From positions 297,463,708 to 297,527,707 of the forward strand of contig OY986435.1 of assembly GCA_963920525.1 (NCBI GenBank): a stretch of 64,000 nucleotides of DNA, in the 5' to 3' direction. Source of the DNA: Dichetophora obliterata (Eukaryota > Arthropoda > Insecta > Diptera > Sciomyzidae). Below the pieces are notes generated by a model. It was not told where the DNA came from, searched no databases, and worked only from the letters and a program-made list of their open reading frames with translations. The position numbers were made by a program, and so were the translations under genes. Of this stretch, positions 53,565 to 64,000 are shown one piece after another (within the stretch, counting starts at the first letter, position 1; every line of letters begins with the position of its first letter).

Positions 53565-56500
53565 TTTTAAGCCAAGCGTTGGAATCATGCATTTTTTAAT
53601 ATATTTTTGATTAAAACTTATACTTTCAAGTATATTAAAAAAATTGATTTAATGTTATTAAAATTGTATTATATACAAGTTATAATACAAATTGTCTTAA
53701 AATATAATACAAATATCTATCAAGCATCTGTCAAATTGTCATTCTGATTCTGAAATCTGACATTGTCAAAATAAAACCTAAAGAAATAGTTTTTGTTAAC
53801 GAAAAACCGCAAGAATTATAGAATAATAGATTGCGCAGATCGTAAAAATTATTGTCTACGATCTGCGCATGTCGTCATGATAGCCTTACGATATGAACTT
53901 ACGATATGAGATTGTTGTCAATTAATGTAAACAAATGTGAAACTAGTCTGTAAGCAGTGCAATAAAATTGTTAATATAATTGAATAAACAAATTTTTCCA
54001 CTGTTTTATATTAAAATATGAATAAAGAATTATGAAAGAGTGCTGCGCATATAATTTTTTTGCTAATTTTTTTAGTTTTTTTTTTGGGTTTTAAAGCAAG
54101 TTGGAATGGAACCAACTTGCACTGGCAAAAGATTCAAGAAACAAACTTCGTCTAGCCTGACGTCATAATCGTAAAAAATATTTTTATCGTAGCTAGAAAA
54201 GTCAAAATGAAAAGTAAACAACATGTCGGACCTGCGCAATACGTAATCCTTTTATCTATCATTCTTGGAAAAACCGTATGTTATAAAAGAAACTTTAAAT
54301 GAATAAATATTTTGTTATTGGTTGATCAAATATTTTCTTTTTATTTCACTTGGAATTTTAAAAGTAAGTAAACATATAAAAGATTTATAGCTTTATTCCA
54401 TAAATGTTCCATAAGTTTATTCCATAAATGTTGATTTTTCCTTTCATCTTTTCAGCACAATATGTATTAAATGTTATACATCTTGTATTACTGTTTAATA
54501 TAATCTGTATTACTATTTAACAAAATTTGATACATTTTGCATTACTATTTAATACAATTTGTATTAATATTTAATAAAATTTTTTTTATCCGTATTACTT
54601 TTTAATAACTGAAGTATTACACTTTATTACAAATGTATTAAAATATAAACCAGAATATTATTGTTCTAAACTTAGTTTCTATTCCAATTCTGTATTAGAA
54701 TTTAGTATTATGGGATTAGAATTCTATTTGAATATTTGACATATATTTGATTCTAATGCAATTCTGGTGTGGTCATATATACAATACATTTTTTATTAGA
54801 ATTTAGTCCAAGATTTCTGAGCGTGTGTGCATCAATTGCCACGGACCCAAACGGCTTAACCCATGCAGACAACAGAATCACATACGACGATATGTATTCA
54901 AATAACGAAAAATAAGAGCTAAATATTTCAAAAATTATTCATTGCAAGGAAAATTAATATAAATTATTGTTTTAGCTTTTCTAATTGACCTTCCCGAAGA
55001 ATGTGGCAAACAATTCAACCTCGGAAAGTTAAACAATCCAAGCTATTATAATTTAGTTTTTTTTAGTTCTCCAATTAATGTTATTCTGATATATTTTTGT
55101 TAAAATTAAATATTAATTAAACTGGTCGAATTTAATGTTTAATAGAGTTATAAAATATCTGAAATAAATAAAAATAAAACCGTTTTACTGTTTAACTGTA
55201 TTTTTTACAAATAAATGAACTCAAATTTATGGGCGGATTACACCCAGGTTAGTAATGATGTTACTTTGAATAGCGTAAGTAATGGAGGGTTAAACACCTA
55301 AAATGTGGTAGATACGGAGAAAAATATATTTTTTAAATAATTTGACTAGATAAGAAAATTTACGTGATGAGTTCTGTGTGTCTATGATTACAATTACAGT
55401 AACATTTTAAAACTGTTTTAATTCGAAATATAAAAATTTTCATCTGCAAGAAAAAAAACTTAATCGGGTATACACCACGCCTACCTCTCATACAAATTAA
55501 CGTCACTAAAATTATTAGATTTGGCAAAATTGGTTTTAAGCCACTTTTATCTTCCATTTTTAATATAATCAAACCTTCCTTAGTTCAGTACGTAAAGAAA
55601 AATTAAGTTTTTATTTACTTCTTCAGCATTTATCCCTGATGCATTCATTTCATTTTAAGGATAGACCAGCGCCTGTCCAAGAGTGCTAGAGTTCAATGGA
55701 ATTCTAGAATTTCATAATATTGAATTGATTTTGCAATGTCATATATGATCGATATTGTGGCAAAGCCGTTTAACCACTCATGTTTTATTTTAAATTTCGA
55801 AAAAATTTTTTAATTATCTTTAATTTAGAATCAATTCTTTCAGCTGATGCAACTGATACAGGACTGTGTCTTAGCAGAACTGTCTAGTGTAAATGGCCAA
55901 CAAACGACTATTTGTTTTCTCATCATTGTCGATTGCTCTTCTTGTTATTAATTTTCTCACATATTTATGGAAATTTTCATGTATGGAAAATTTGTATTTT
56001 CTGCAAGTTTTTACAGCAATTTTCCAATAATAATCTTCTATGATAGAAAATAGTTTAAATGGTAAAATTTAACGCCAAAGATGTTGGTATCCTCATCCCA
56101 AATTTAACTTTTACAGGTTTATTTATGTTTTACGTATACAGGACAAATGTTCAATAGTCCAAAACCCTGTTTGTCGAAAAATGACATACCTACGTCGCAT
56201 CTCTAGTGAAAATAGTTGTACATTATTATTTACGAATCCGTTGATCAGCTTCTGAGTAATCTCGACACAGACAAACTTAACTACTCATACATAAAACAGA
56301 TTTGTAGGCTTGCCAGCATTGACGCGACGAGCGCGTTTATTTTGCGACGCTTTTTTTACTCTATATAACGATTGTTCTGCGAGGTAAACTAAAAAAATCG
56401 TAGAAATTGACGCTTTGAACGATGAAATGATGATTGTTTAAGAAAAAACATGCAGCTTTCAATCATTGTTTCGTTTTAGTTGTGTCGTGAACTTAAAGTA

Positions 56501-56632
56501 GTGACATTATCGTGATTGAATATTTTTTGGTAAAAATTATTATTTGGCAATATTTATTTATTTAATTTATGTATATCGATTGTGTCGAATTAAAAAAAAT
56601 TTCAACGAACGCATTACTTGTAATGCGCACCT
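53565..56632. other. AT-rich noncoding DNA with small hairpins
   Basis: TGCGCAGATCGTA (53832-53844) is perfectly inverted at 53857-53869. GCAAGTTGG/CCAACTTGC pair at 54096-54120. Variants of ATTACTATTTAATA recur at about 54480-54600. No gene recognised. Confidence 0.55.
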
Positions 56633-57109
56633 ACCACGGTCAATCATTTGACGTCCAGCATGTGTACGTGTGGATTGATGCAATCCCTTACACACATCAA
56701 TCATATCGTCAAATTTTCATTCTGCAATATTTTTTATGGAACACAGACGTGCGATGAGTTAAGCGGACGACTGTATCACGTATTTTGCATTACTTGCAAA
56801 TCAAGAAATTAGTAGCTACGCATTAAAAAGCGTAAAAATAAAAAGGAAAGAATCAATAAACTCTGCCAAAAAGTGTTTTCCTCTTAAATTTGTTATTTAC
56901 AGCTCTTTTTTTTCCTGCATTCATGTTAACAGCACGACGAAAGCAAACAACCAAATGACGAAAGATTGATCAATCAAGCCCTTACACACATCCAGCCGCT
57001 TGACCAGCATTACAAAAAAACTAAAAATTTAGTGTAACGAATACAAACAAATATTTACTAACACATATACCTGTTTGACGTCAAATGATTGACCGCGTAA
57101 GGTGCGCAT
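56633..57109. mobile_element. MITE with 33-bp inverted ends
   Basis: ATGCGCACCTACCACGGTCA (then ATCATTTGACGTC) at 56633-56665 is inverted at 57077-57109 with three mismatches. A second inner pair around CCTTACACACATC (about 56688 and 56981) is a direct repeat. No coding sequence; target duplication unclear. Confidence 0.75.
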
Positions 57110-57163
57110 AAGAGGCAAGTAGGAAGCTTCTATAATAATAAAATCAGTTTTTAGTGAAAGTTC

Positions 57164-57600
57164 TTGCAGCAGCAAAAAAAAAAAAAAAAAAAGAAAGAGC
57201 TAGTGATTCAATATATGTATGCAGAATCTGTAACTTGTGAAAATGTACAAATATTAAATTGTGAAGTAGAAGTTTCGTCAAATGCGGACCATTTCGACAA
57301 TTGTTATTATTCCGATTCTGATTTTGATTTAAATGTAAGCGTAAATATAAAATATAAGCGAATCAGCTCTTTTTATCAAAAACATTTGCAAATGGTCAAG
57401 GGAATTTTCAATTAGTGGTCGTGCAATGAATGCACTTCTAGCTTTTTTAAAAAAACACAATATTTTTACCCCAAAAGATGTCAAGACGTTAAAGGAAACA
57501 CCAAAAAAAGTGGTGGCTGCAAAATGGACGATAATGCTTACATCCATTTCGAAGTGAAGGACGCTTTTTTCATAACTTAGATTTCAAATTGGAAAATAAT
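57164..57600 (+). pseudogene. Fragment of a transposase-domain protein
   Basis: In broken frames, EFSISGRAMNALLAFLKKHN and FTPKDVKTLKETPKK (about 57402-57510) resemble the N-terminal NALL..L..H....LPKD.RTLL.TP block of 'transposase domain-containing' proteins found in many animals. A following DNAYIHFEVKDAF fits the usual next block. A Glu/Asp-rich region precedes it. The family's function is not known to me and this copy is broken. Confidence 0.4.
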
Positions 57601-57859
57601 TGACCTGCAATATCAATTGGTGAGTATTCCTTCACATTACACAAAAAGTTATGTAGAAAATAATGTGAATCCATCTTCTAGAAAACTTTATGTGGCAAGG
57701 TTGGTGGCGACAGTACTGCTTCGTTTATCAGAGCAGCAGTTTGTAAAATTATTACTGACGAAGTGGCAACACAGATATTGTGAAGAGGCCCTTCATATAA
57801 AAATTCAAAGCTGCCACGATCATTAGAGAAGTGCGAAATTCAAAATTTGCGTGTGCTAA

Positions 57860-60046
57860 CATAGATGGGCACTTTGCAGTACCAGAAAAATTGCAGTAAA
57901 AATAAATTTTTACTGATAATGAAATTCAATTTGCATTACCAGTAAATTTTTACTGATTCCTGAAAAAAATTGCAGTAAAAATAAATGTTTACTGATTACT
58001 GGGAAAAAATTGCATTACAAATAAATTTTTACTGATAATGAAATTCAATTTGCATTACCAGTAAATTTTTACTGATTACTGGAAAAAATTGCAGCACAAA
58101 TAAAATTTTACTGATAATGAAATTCAATTTGCATTACCAGTAAATTTTTACTGATTACTGAAAAAATTTGCAGTAAAAATTAATTTTTACTGACTACTGA
58201 AAAAAATTGCAGTGAAAATAAATTTTTACTGATTGCTGAAAAAATTTGCAGTAAAAATAAATTTTTACTGATTACTGAAAAAAATTGCAGTAAAAATTGA
58301 TTACTGAAAAAATTGCAGTAAAAATTGATTACTGAAAAAATTGCAGTAAAAATTTATTTTTACTGATTACTGAATAAAATTGCAGTAAAAATAAATGTTT
58401 ACTGATAAATGAATAAAATTGCAGTAAAAATAAATTTTTACTTATTACATGAAATAATTGCAGTAAAAATCAATTTTCACTAATTACTTAAATGAAATGA
58501 AGCAAAATAAAGTTTTTACTGATTGCTGAAAAACACGGCAGTTAAAACAATTTTTGACTGATTACTAAAAAACTGAACGCACTATCCATTGATCAATGCA
58601 GCCACATAAAAAACACATGGAAAAAACATAAAACCATCTATGGTTGCTGTGGCTTTCAAAAAAATATTTCCTGATTTTGGGATGCTGTATTGCTGTATTG
58701 CTGTATTGCAGCTATATGTGTTCCTGACATAAAATTGCGATTTTTGAAAGCTCTTTTAGAAACAGCAACAACACAAACAGAAGAAGAAGTAAAAAAAATG
58801 TTCAGCACTTATGTGATGAAGTATGGCAAAATAGCCGATGCCGAAGCTCGTGTTCTGACGCAGACACCGCAAAAATCATTTCTTGGTTTTGGGGATAATG
58901 GTAAAGATTTTACACTTAACTTTACTTTACATTTTTGCATTAATGTATGAATTTGTTCATCTCCTTCAATAGAAGTTAGCATGCAATGTGTTTCCAATGA
59001 CTCGGGAAATTATCTCCAAGAAACAATTTTATACCACGTCGATCGAGACACAGCGACAAATTGTCTAAGAAACCATCCAGCCATAAAAAATGTTTTTTGA
59101 AATATAATACCACATTACCCTGATCGGCACCTTTAGAACGGTTATTTTCATTCGCTGGGATTGTGAATCGTTCCAGAAGCCAAAAACTCAGCGATGATAA
59201 TTTTGAAATGCTAGTTTTAAGAAAAGCTAACAGCGTGTAGCTTTTTCATAAGCATATACATGTGCATACATGTATAAACATATCTACATACAATACATAA
59301 AAATATACATATATAATGCATGTGTAAAGAGCATTAATTTTCTTAAATTATTTATTTGGTGAACTAAGCTAGGTTAAATTTGACTAAAGTTTAAACTCGT
59401 ACTGAAAAACTGGCCCTTAGTGCTTGTACATTGATTTTTAACTACTAATTACTACTTTCAGTAACTAGTAAAAATTGTACTTATCATGCAAATGATATTT
59501 CATTATAAGTAAAAATTTACTTTTACTGCAATTTTATTCAGTAATCAGTAAAAATTTATTTTTACTGCAAATTTTTTCAGTAATCAGTAAAAATAAATTT
59601 TTACTGCAATTTTTTTTAGTAATCAGTAAAAATGTATTTTTACTGCAGTTTTTTCAGTAATCAGTAAAAATAAATTTTTACTGCAATTTTTTTTCAGTAA
59701 TCAGTAAAAATTTATTTTTACTGCAATTTTTTTCAGTAATCTGTTAAAATTTATTTTTACTGGAATTTTTTTCAGTAATCAGTAAAAATTTACTGGTACT
59801 GCAAATTAAATTTCATTATCAGTAAAAATTTATTTGTACTGCAATTTTTTTCCAGTAATCAGTAAAAATTTTTTTGTACAGCAATTTTTTTCCAGTAATC
59901 AGTAAAAATTTATTTTTACTGCAATTTTTTCCAGTAATCAGTAAAAATTTACTGGTAATGCAAATTGAATTTCATTATCAGTAAAAGTTTACTGATTACT
60001 GCTTCTAGTAATGCAGTAAATATTTACTGCAGTGTGCCCATGTATG
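57860..60046 (+). mobile_element. hAT element with long inverted subterminal repeat arrays
   Basis: Ends CATAGATGGGCAC (57860) and its inverse at 60034-60046 differ by one base, flanked by TGTGCTAA (57852-57859) and TGTGTTAA (60047-60054), a 7-of-8 target duplication. Inside each end is a 600-700-bp array of a short unit (GCAGTAAAAATAAATTTTTA, CTGATTACTGAAAAAATT); the two arrays are inverted relative to each other. A broken transposase tail lies between them. This design fits hAT elements, which carry many short subterminal transposase-binding sites, but the arrays are far larger than usual. Confidence 0.8.
58678..59240 (+). pseudogene. hAT transposase C-terminal relic
   Basis: AAICVPDIKLRFLKALLETA and KKMFSTYVMKYGKIADAEAR (58705-58860) are followed, after frame breaks, by SAPLERLFSFAGIVNRSRSQ and KLSDDNFEMLVLRKANS (about 59125-59235), the hAT dimerisation domain and normal C-terminus of ZBED-like transposases. 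DDE catalytic parts are absent. Frame changes near 58940 and 59150 show decay. Confidence 0.75.
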
Positions 60047-60054
60047 TGTGTTAA

Positions 60055-60429
60055 TGATGCTGCCATAAACAAGGCATTTCAACAGTTCTTTGTGCATGCT
60101 GATAGGCTAAGAATGAAAATTAAAAAAAAATTAATTACTTCATTTTACTGCCTTATATTTTACTTACTTATTTTTTTCGTACTTATTTTTTTATTTCTTA
60201 TTTATTTATTCTTAATCCTATTTATACTTACTTATTCTTTTTTTTTTGCAAAAAACCTGAAAAATTTGCCATTAATTTAATTTTTTATACAAACCAATAA
60301 TTATTTAAAATAAACTTTCAAATCATATCTGTTTACGTCAAACGTAAACACCGTGTGTATTAAACACGTGTGCTCAACTACTCGCTACGAGCGCTGACAG
60401 TTGTCGTTCGGCTACAGCAACGTTGCGCG
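60055..60429. other. Noncoding DNA between hAT element and errantivirus LTR
   Basis: AT-rich up to about 60310, then GC-richer (ACACCGTGTGTATTAAACAC palindrome-like at 60348). The last four bases, CGCG (60426-60429), are the likely target site of the errantivirus. Confidence 0.5.
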
Positions 60430-61189
60430 AGTTATGTTCCTTGCTTAGAGCAGTTTGATTGAAACACACTTTTCTTTTCTGCTGTAAACTTAGAACTGAA
60501 CTTTATTACAACTCTTTCTTAAAATCTAACCAATTCGTTTTCGAAATGTAAATGTGTAAAAGTATGTAAAGATATAAATGGAAGAAATACAATTGTAAAA
60601 TAGGAGAAATGTAATGTATGTAAAAGAAATACAATGTGGTTAATATGTAAAAGTTAATAGTCGCAAAGTGTTGCCTAATTTATAGTTGCAACATAATATC
60701 AAAAATGCAAGGGTTTCATTTTAATGTCTTGTGGTTAATATGTAGAATAAATAATCGTAAAATGTTGCCCAATTTATGGTTGCAACATAATATCAGAAAT
60801 GCAAGAGTTTGATTTTAATGTTATACTTTAAAATTGAACCTATTTTAATAGTTGCGATTTATGGGGAAAAAAATAAAGAAAGAGTGTAAATAAAATTGGA
60901 ACACTTAAAATATCTTATTGATTACGCTGCACTTTAAGTAGTGCAGTGGGGCTTATTATGTTGTTGTTTCTGGTGCTATTGTTGTGGGTGCCGAGATTTA
61001 ATTGCCGTTTGTGCTGTTGTTGTAAATGTAGTAACGATGTCTTTGACTTGTTGGTTAATTTGGTATTGTTGTTGTGTTTGTTGTAATTGTTACTGTAAGT
61101 GTTGCAGCGGCGTATTGAGCCTCGATGGTTTGGGTGGTGGCTGAGAAGTATATGTATTTGTTGTTGTCGTTTGAGTGGGGGTCGTAACT
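60430..61189 (-). repeat. Errantivirus 3' LTR (760 bp)
   Basis: On the minus strand the LTR begins AGTTACGACCCCC, directly after a purine-rich tract (GGGGGGGGAGG, 61200-61190), and ends AACATAACT; the AGTTA...TAACT inverted ends are characteristic of insect errantiviruses. Within it, an approximately 86-bp segment containing ATTTAT(A/G)GTTGCAACATAAT is duplicated (about 60660-60715 and 60746-60800). The external CGCG agrees with the alternating pyrimidine-purine targets of this group. The 5' LTR is outside the window. Confidence 0.8.
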
Positions 61190-62781
61190 CCTCCCCCCCC
61201 AGTATGAAGTGAGGGCCATAAAGATTGTGCAGTGGCCCTTACGAAATTGGTTTGCGGTGTATAAATTGATGCCATTATTTTCCTAGGGACGTAAATGAAG
61301 ATCAGGACAAGGATTACAATTAACGTATATTGCAGTGCGTCTTGGGCATATGTAATTGTGCTGAGGTGTTTAACTGATGCGTAGCTTTCGATTTGATGGT
61401 CGCGAAGTTTTTCCAAGTTTAGGGCTTCGGTTACTGACAGGGCTTGTATTCCTGAGTGTGTTATTGGCAGGATATGTATCTCGTCCCAGAAAATTCCAAC
61501 ATTGCTCTTGTAGATGATACCTCTTATAGCGATGTCGCAGTTCTGGAAATGAATAGCACCGGTACCTTCAACTGTGTATTGTCTTTGACTGCAAGTAGAA
61601 TTTATTAGTGTATAGGGTATATTAATATAGACGATAAAGTTGGCTTCTGGCTGGAAGATTGTTGTTATCTTTCCGAGGTCATACAGGTCGCAGTGTCCAG
61701 GTTGATTTTGCATGAGCTGCCCCAGGCATTTAGATTCTTGAGTGTTTTCTTTTTGGATTGGTTTTTGGCAAAAGTATATTTTAGATATTCTTTGGCATGT
61801 TTTGTCGAAAAACTGAATTGTTTTGTTATTGTAAGTTATGTATGATTTTGTTATTATTTGCTTTGTTATGTTTATAGGGGTAGGTATAATATGATATAGC
61901 TGATAATTTTCTGTATAAAGATTAGGTATTTGAACATTGAATATGACATTAGAATGATTATAATATGCTTGTAATTGTAATAGTTCGTATATTTCTTCAT
62001 CTGTTTCAATTTTAATGGATTGATTAATCATATAATTTCTAATTTCTTGTAACTCTTTTTGGTTTAATATAAGCTTGGATATAATGTTTAGTTTGGCTAA
62101 TAGTATGGCTTCTGCTATGTCTGTGATATGATTGAATAAAATATCTATATTGTAGTTAAGTTGGTTAAGATATTGCATTTCTTCTAGAATATTTTCATTT
62201 CTTTTAATTTTATTGGCTGTTTCTTTTGAATATTTGTTTACAAATTTTTCAATTGTGCTATGTTCATTATTCATGTGTTCAGTAATATTTTTAAATCTTG
62301 CGATCATTTGCATATTCAATTTGTTTTGATTGACCGATTCTTTTTGTAAGTTTTCTTCATTTTCTTTTAATTTTGTTATTTCATTATTTAAATTTTGTGC
62401 ATCAACCGCATCCATGTTTCCTGTAATAAACTTTACTACTGATCCTAGTCCATTCAAGATACCCCTTTTTTGTCTAGCAACAGGTGATAGTGTTTGAATT
62501 TTATTCTTTAGTTCGAAAAGTTTCATTTCAGTTACTTTTATAAGATTTGGTTGTATACCTTGTGCTTTAATTTCAGTAAAGGTAGTGGATAATTTGTTAA
62601 TGTTTTCATGGTATTTGTCTAGGTCGATTATATGGATTAAATTGTTATACCCTTTTACTACTCGTGCCGGTCCGAGTCTGAGTGGAATTATACCTTGGTT
62701 ATCTTTGACGTTATGAATCTCTATTAACTGTCCAATGACCAGTTGTACCCTAAAAAGTGAAAATATACAAATATAATGCAA
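61090..62781 (-). CDS. env: Errantivirus envelope protein (baculovirus F-like)
   Basis: This frame of 563 codons is the envelope glycoprotein of an insect endogenous retrovirus, related to baculovirus fusion proteins. Visible are a basic furin-type cleavage site at about residues 103-106, followed by a Gly-containing hydrophobic fusion-peptide-like stretch, coiled-coil-prone segments (about 130-250), several N-glycosylation sequons, a cysteine cluster (about 330-410) and a membrane segment at about 485-499 with a cytoplasmic tail. The listed start is probably not the real one: a splice acceptor (CACTTTTTAG) lies at about 62753, as expected for a spliced env mRNA whose ATG is in the leader. 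The last roughly 33 codons run through the polypurine tract into the LTR. No internal stop seen. Confidence 0.85.
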   Translation of the reverse strand: MHYICIFSLFRVQLVIGQLIEIHNVKDNQGIIPLRLGPARVVKGYNNLIHIIDLDKYHENINKLSTTFTEIKAQGIQPNLIKVTEMKLFELKNKIQTLSPVARQKRGILNGLGSVVKFITGNMDAVDAQNLNNEITKLKENEENLQKESVNQNKLNMQMIARFKNITEHMNNEHSTIEKFVNKYSKETANKIKRNENILEEMQYLNQLNYNIDILFNHITDIAEAILLAKLNIISKLILNQKELQEIRNYMINQSIKIETDEEIYELLQLQAYYNHSNVIFNVQIPNLYTENYQLYHIIPTPINITKQIITKSYITYNNKTIQFFDKTCQRISKIYFCQKPIQKENTQESKCLGQLMQNQPGHCDLYDLGKITTIFQPEANFIVYINIPYTLINSTCSQRQYTVEGTGAIHFQNCDIAIRGIIYKSNVGIFWDEIHILPITHSGIQALSVTEALNLEKLRDHQIESYASVKHLSTITYAQDALQYTLIVILVLIFIYVPRKIMASIYTPQTNFVRATAQSLWPSLHTGGGGVTTPTQTTTTNTYTSQPPPKPSRLNTPLQHLQ

Positions 62782-62828
62782 GCTAAAAGTGCCTATTGGA
62801 AAAAAAATTCGAGGTATAATGTTAAAAT

Positions 62829-64000
62829 TTATGGTTTATTTTGTTTTCTTAGTTTGGATTTGTGTAATTTTTGGTCTTTTATTGTGGTTAATGTGACTTT
62901 TTTATTGCGTTTTACTTTATGTTTTGTGAATCTAGGAGTCATTTTATTTCTTCTATTTTCTTTTCTAAATATGGTTTTGTTGCTGTCGAAATTTTCGGGT
63001 TCGTCTCTAGTTACATTGATTTTATCTATGTTAAGGCTTGTAATTTGTTTAAGCTGTTCACATATTTTTGGGTATAGAATCTCCTGATATTCTTTTAACT
63101 TTTGAAGGTATTCGTGTTCATTGTGAAATGAAATTATGTTATTGAATTTGTATGTTCTGCCAAAAAATAACTCGTAGGGAGTGTGTTTGGTGGCGGAGTG
63201 AATTGCGTTATTGTAAGTTATAAATGTTTCTGCTAAAATTTCGTCATGTTCAAGAGATAGATTGTTTTCTTTTCGAGTTGTAAGTAAAATTCTGTAAATT
63301 TCAGTTAAAGTGGAATGCATACGCTCTACTGGAGAATTACTACTCGATTGTTGGAATGACGTAAAATGCAGTTCTATTTGGTACTGACGACAGAAGTCCT
63401 TAAATATATTTGCCATAAATTCTTGACCTTGGTCACATACAATTTTTCGAGGTGTACCGTAAACACTGATGTATGTTTTTAATGCTTTTAGGATGGATAC
63501 GCTATTTTTCGATTGTAGATTATAACCTGCTCCGAACTTAGAAAATTTGTCAATTATTGTTAAGATAGGGTGATTGTTAATTGTATATATATCGATGTGC
63601 AAAATATCGAGTGGCTTAATAGGTGTTTCTGGTTTTTCAAATTTTGTTTTAGGGGGATTCCTATCGTATTTTTGAGTTTTGCAGGTTTCGCAGTTATTAA
63701 TTGTTTGTGTGATTTTATTTTTCATAAATGGAAAGTAGTACTTTCTTTTGAGATGCAAATGTGTTTCATTTATTCCTCTATGGTTATGTCGATTGTGATA
63801 ATCCCTAATCAACTGTTCTTGTTCGTCGCTTTGTGTTATGTCCTGTAATATTTCCATGCAGCGTATTACACGGAATATTTGGGTATGTGAAAAATATTTG
63901 GAGTATACATCCTGGACTATTCTGAATGTATCGTCATCCGTATAGATGGCAGATAATTTATTAGGTGCCATATAGTTTTTTAAAATTTGAGTAATACTGT
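62829..64000 (-). CDS. pol: Errantivirus pol, integrase region, 5' part outside window
   Basis: The frame is open from the window edge to 62829; a Met at 63971 is internal, not a start. The HHCC zinc-binding domain has a HNRHNHRG block and CETC (about residues 59-97 from that Met). The integrase core has the first Asp in HID (127), the second in VCDQGQEF (180) and Glu in NSPVERMH (216), with normal spacing. A basic Lys/Arg-rich C-terminal tail follows. It would insert the reverse-transcribed DNA, normally with a 4-bp duplication. The env acceptor lies 47-76 bp downstream. All catalytic positions look intact. Confidence 0.92.
   Translation of the reverse strand, partial: SITQILKNYMAPNKLSAIYTDDDTFRIVQDVYSKYFSHTQIFRVIRCMEILQDITQSDEQEQLIRDYHNRHNHRGINETHLHLKRKYYFPFMKNKITQTINNCETCKTQKYDRNPPKTKFEKPETPIKPLDILHIDIYTINNHPILTIIDKFSKFGAGYNLQSKNSVSILKALKTYISVYGTPRKIVCDQGQEFMANIFKDFCRQYQIELHFTSFQQSSSNSPVERMHSTLTEIYRILLTTRKENNLSLEHDEILAETFITYNNAIHSATKHTPYELFFGRTYKFNNIISFHNEHEYLQKLKEYQEILYPKICEQLKQITSLNIDKINVTRDEPENFDSNKTIFRKENRRNKMTPRFTKHKVKRNKKVTLTTIKDQKLHKSKLRKQNKP

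Larger units (their letters stand above)
60430..64000 (-). mobile_element. Errantivirus (gypsy-group endogenous retrovirus), 3' half
   Basis: Order on the minus strand: pol (integrase end), env, polypurine tract, 3' LTR. The frames are open with no lesion visible in the part seen, so the copy may be recent. gag, protease, reverse transcriptase and the 5' LTR would lie to the right of the window. Confidence 0.88.

Overview
This window is eukaryotic, AT-rich and intron-compatible, and it reads as repeat-dense intergenic or heterochromatin-like DNA from an insect, most likely a brachyceran fly. The reasons are the mix of element families: a LOA-type LINE with a DUF4780-like ORF1, mariner and Tc3-like elements, many hAT-type MITEs, a piggyBac relic, a THAP/P-like relic, and an insect errantivirus with an env gene. 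A tephritid-like genome is a reasonable guess, but genus cannot be read from the sequence. I find no convincing host protein-coding gene, no functional tRNA or rRNA gene and no CRISPR. Essentially every supported gene belongs to a mobile element.

Layout. 1-256: tail of a LINE ORF2. 4291-4627: tRNA-derived SINE with 14-bp target duplications. 5106-5905: tandem repeats. 6285-9860: an old minus-strand LOA-like copy broken by about 1.7 kb of other element debris. 10024-15808: a full-length LOA-type LINE bounded by a 13-bp target duplication, with ORF1 and ORF2 overlapping by 4 nt and one frameshift near the ORF2 end. 20100-22904: an FP25K-like LINE ORF1 split by a 2.27-kb insertion with a 16-bp target duplication, which itself carries an internally deleted mariner. 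24039-25085: adjacent MITE and hAT-type element. 27128-28699: a TTAA-flanked Kolobok-like relic. 32531-33692: a THAP-domain transposon relic with a MITE inserted in its THAP exon. 34-37 kb: MITEs and a Tc3 relic. 40.3-41.25 kb: a hAT transposase relic. 42172-43945: a 1.7-kb hexanucleotide array grown inside a dispersed repeat. 44.4-46.9 kb: three inverted-repeat elements.

The most notable object is 47858-51010, a nearly complete Transib (RAG1-related) transposon inserted into a decayed mariner. It has a predicted two-exon transposase (19-nt first exon, 550-bp intron, 651 aa). The RAG1-type catalytic Asp/Asp/Glu positions and both zinc-binding pairs are visible. Its terminal repeats begin CACAGTG and CACAGAG and share a second conserved block after a 22-bp spacer, resembling recombination signal sequences.

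Right side. 51.3-52.3 kb: a MITE and a 600-bp foldback. 53.1-53.6 kb: piggyBac relic. 56.6-57.1 kb: MITE. 57860-60046: a hAT derivative whose remaining transposase is flanked by long inverted arrays of a short repeat. 60430-64000: the 3' half of a minus-strand errantivirus (integrase, env, 3' LTR); its 5' half lies beyond the window. The elements do not form a pathway. What they record is an ordered history of insertions into insertions.
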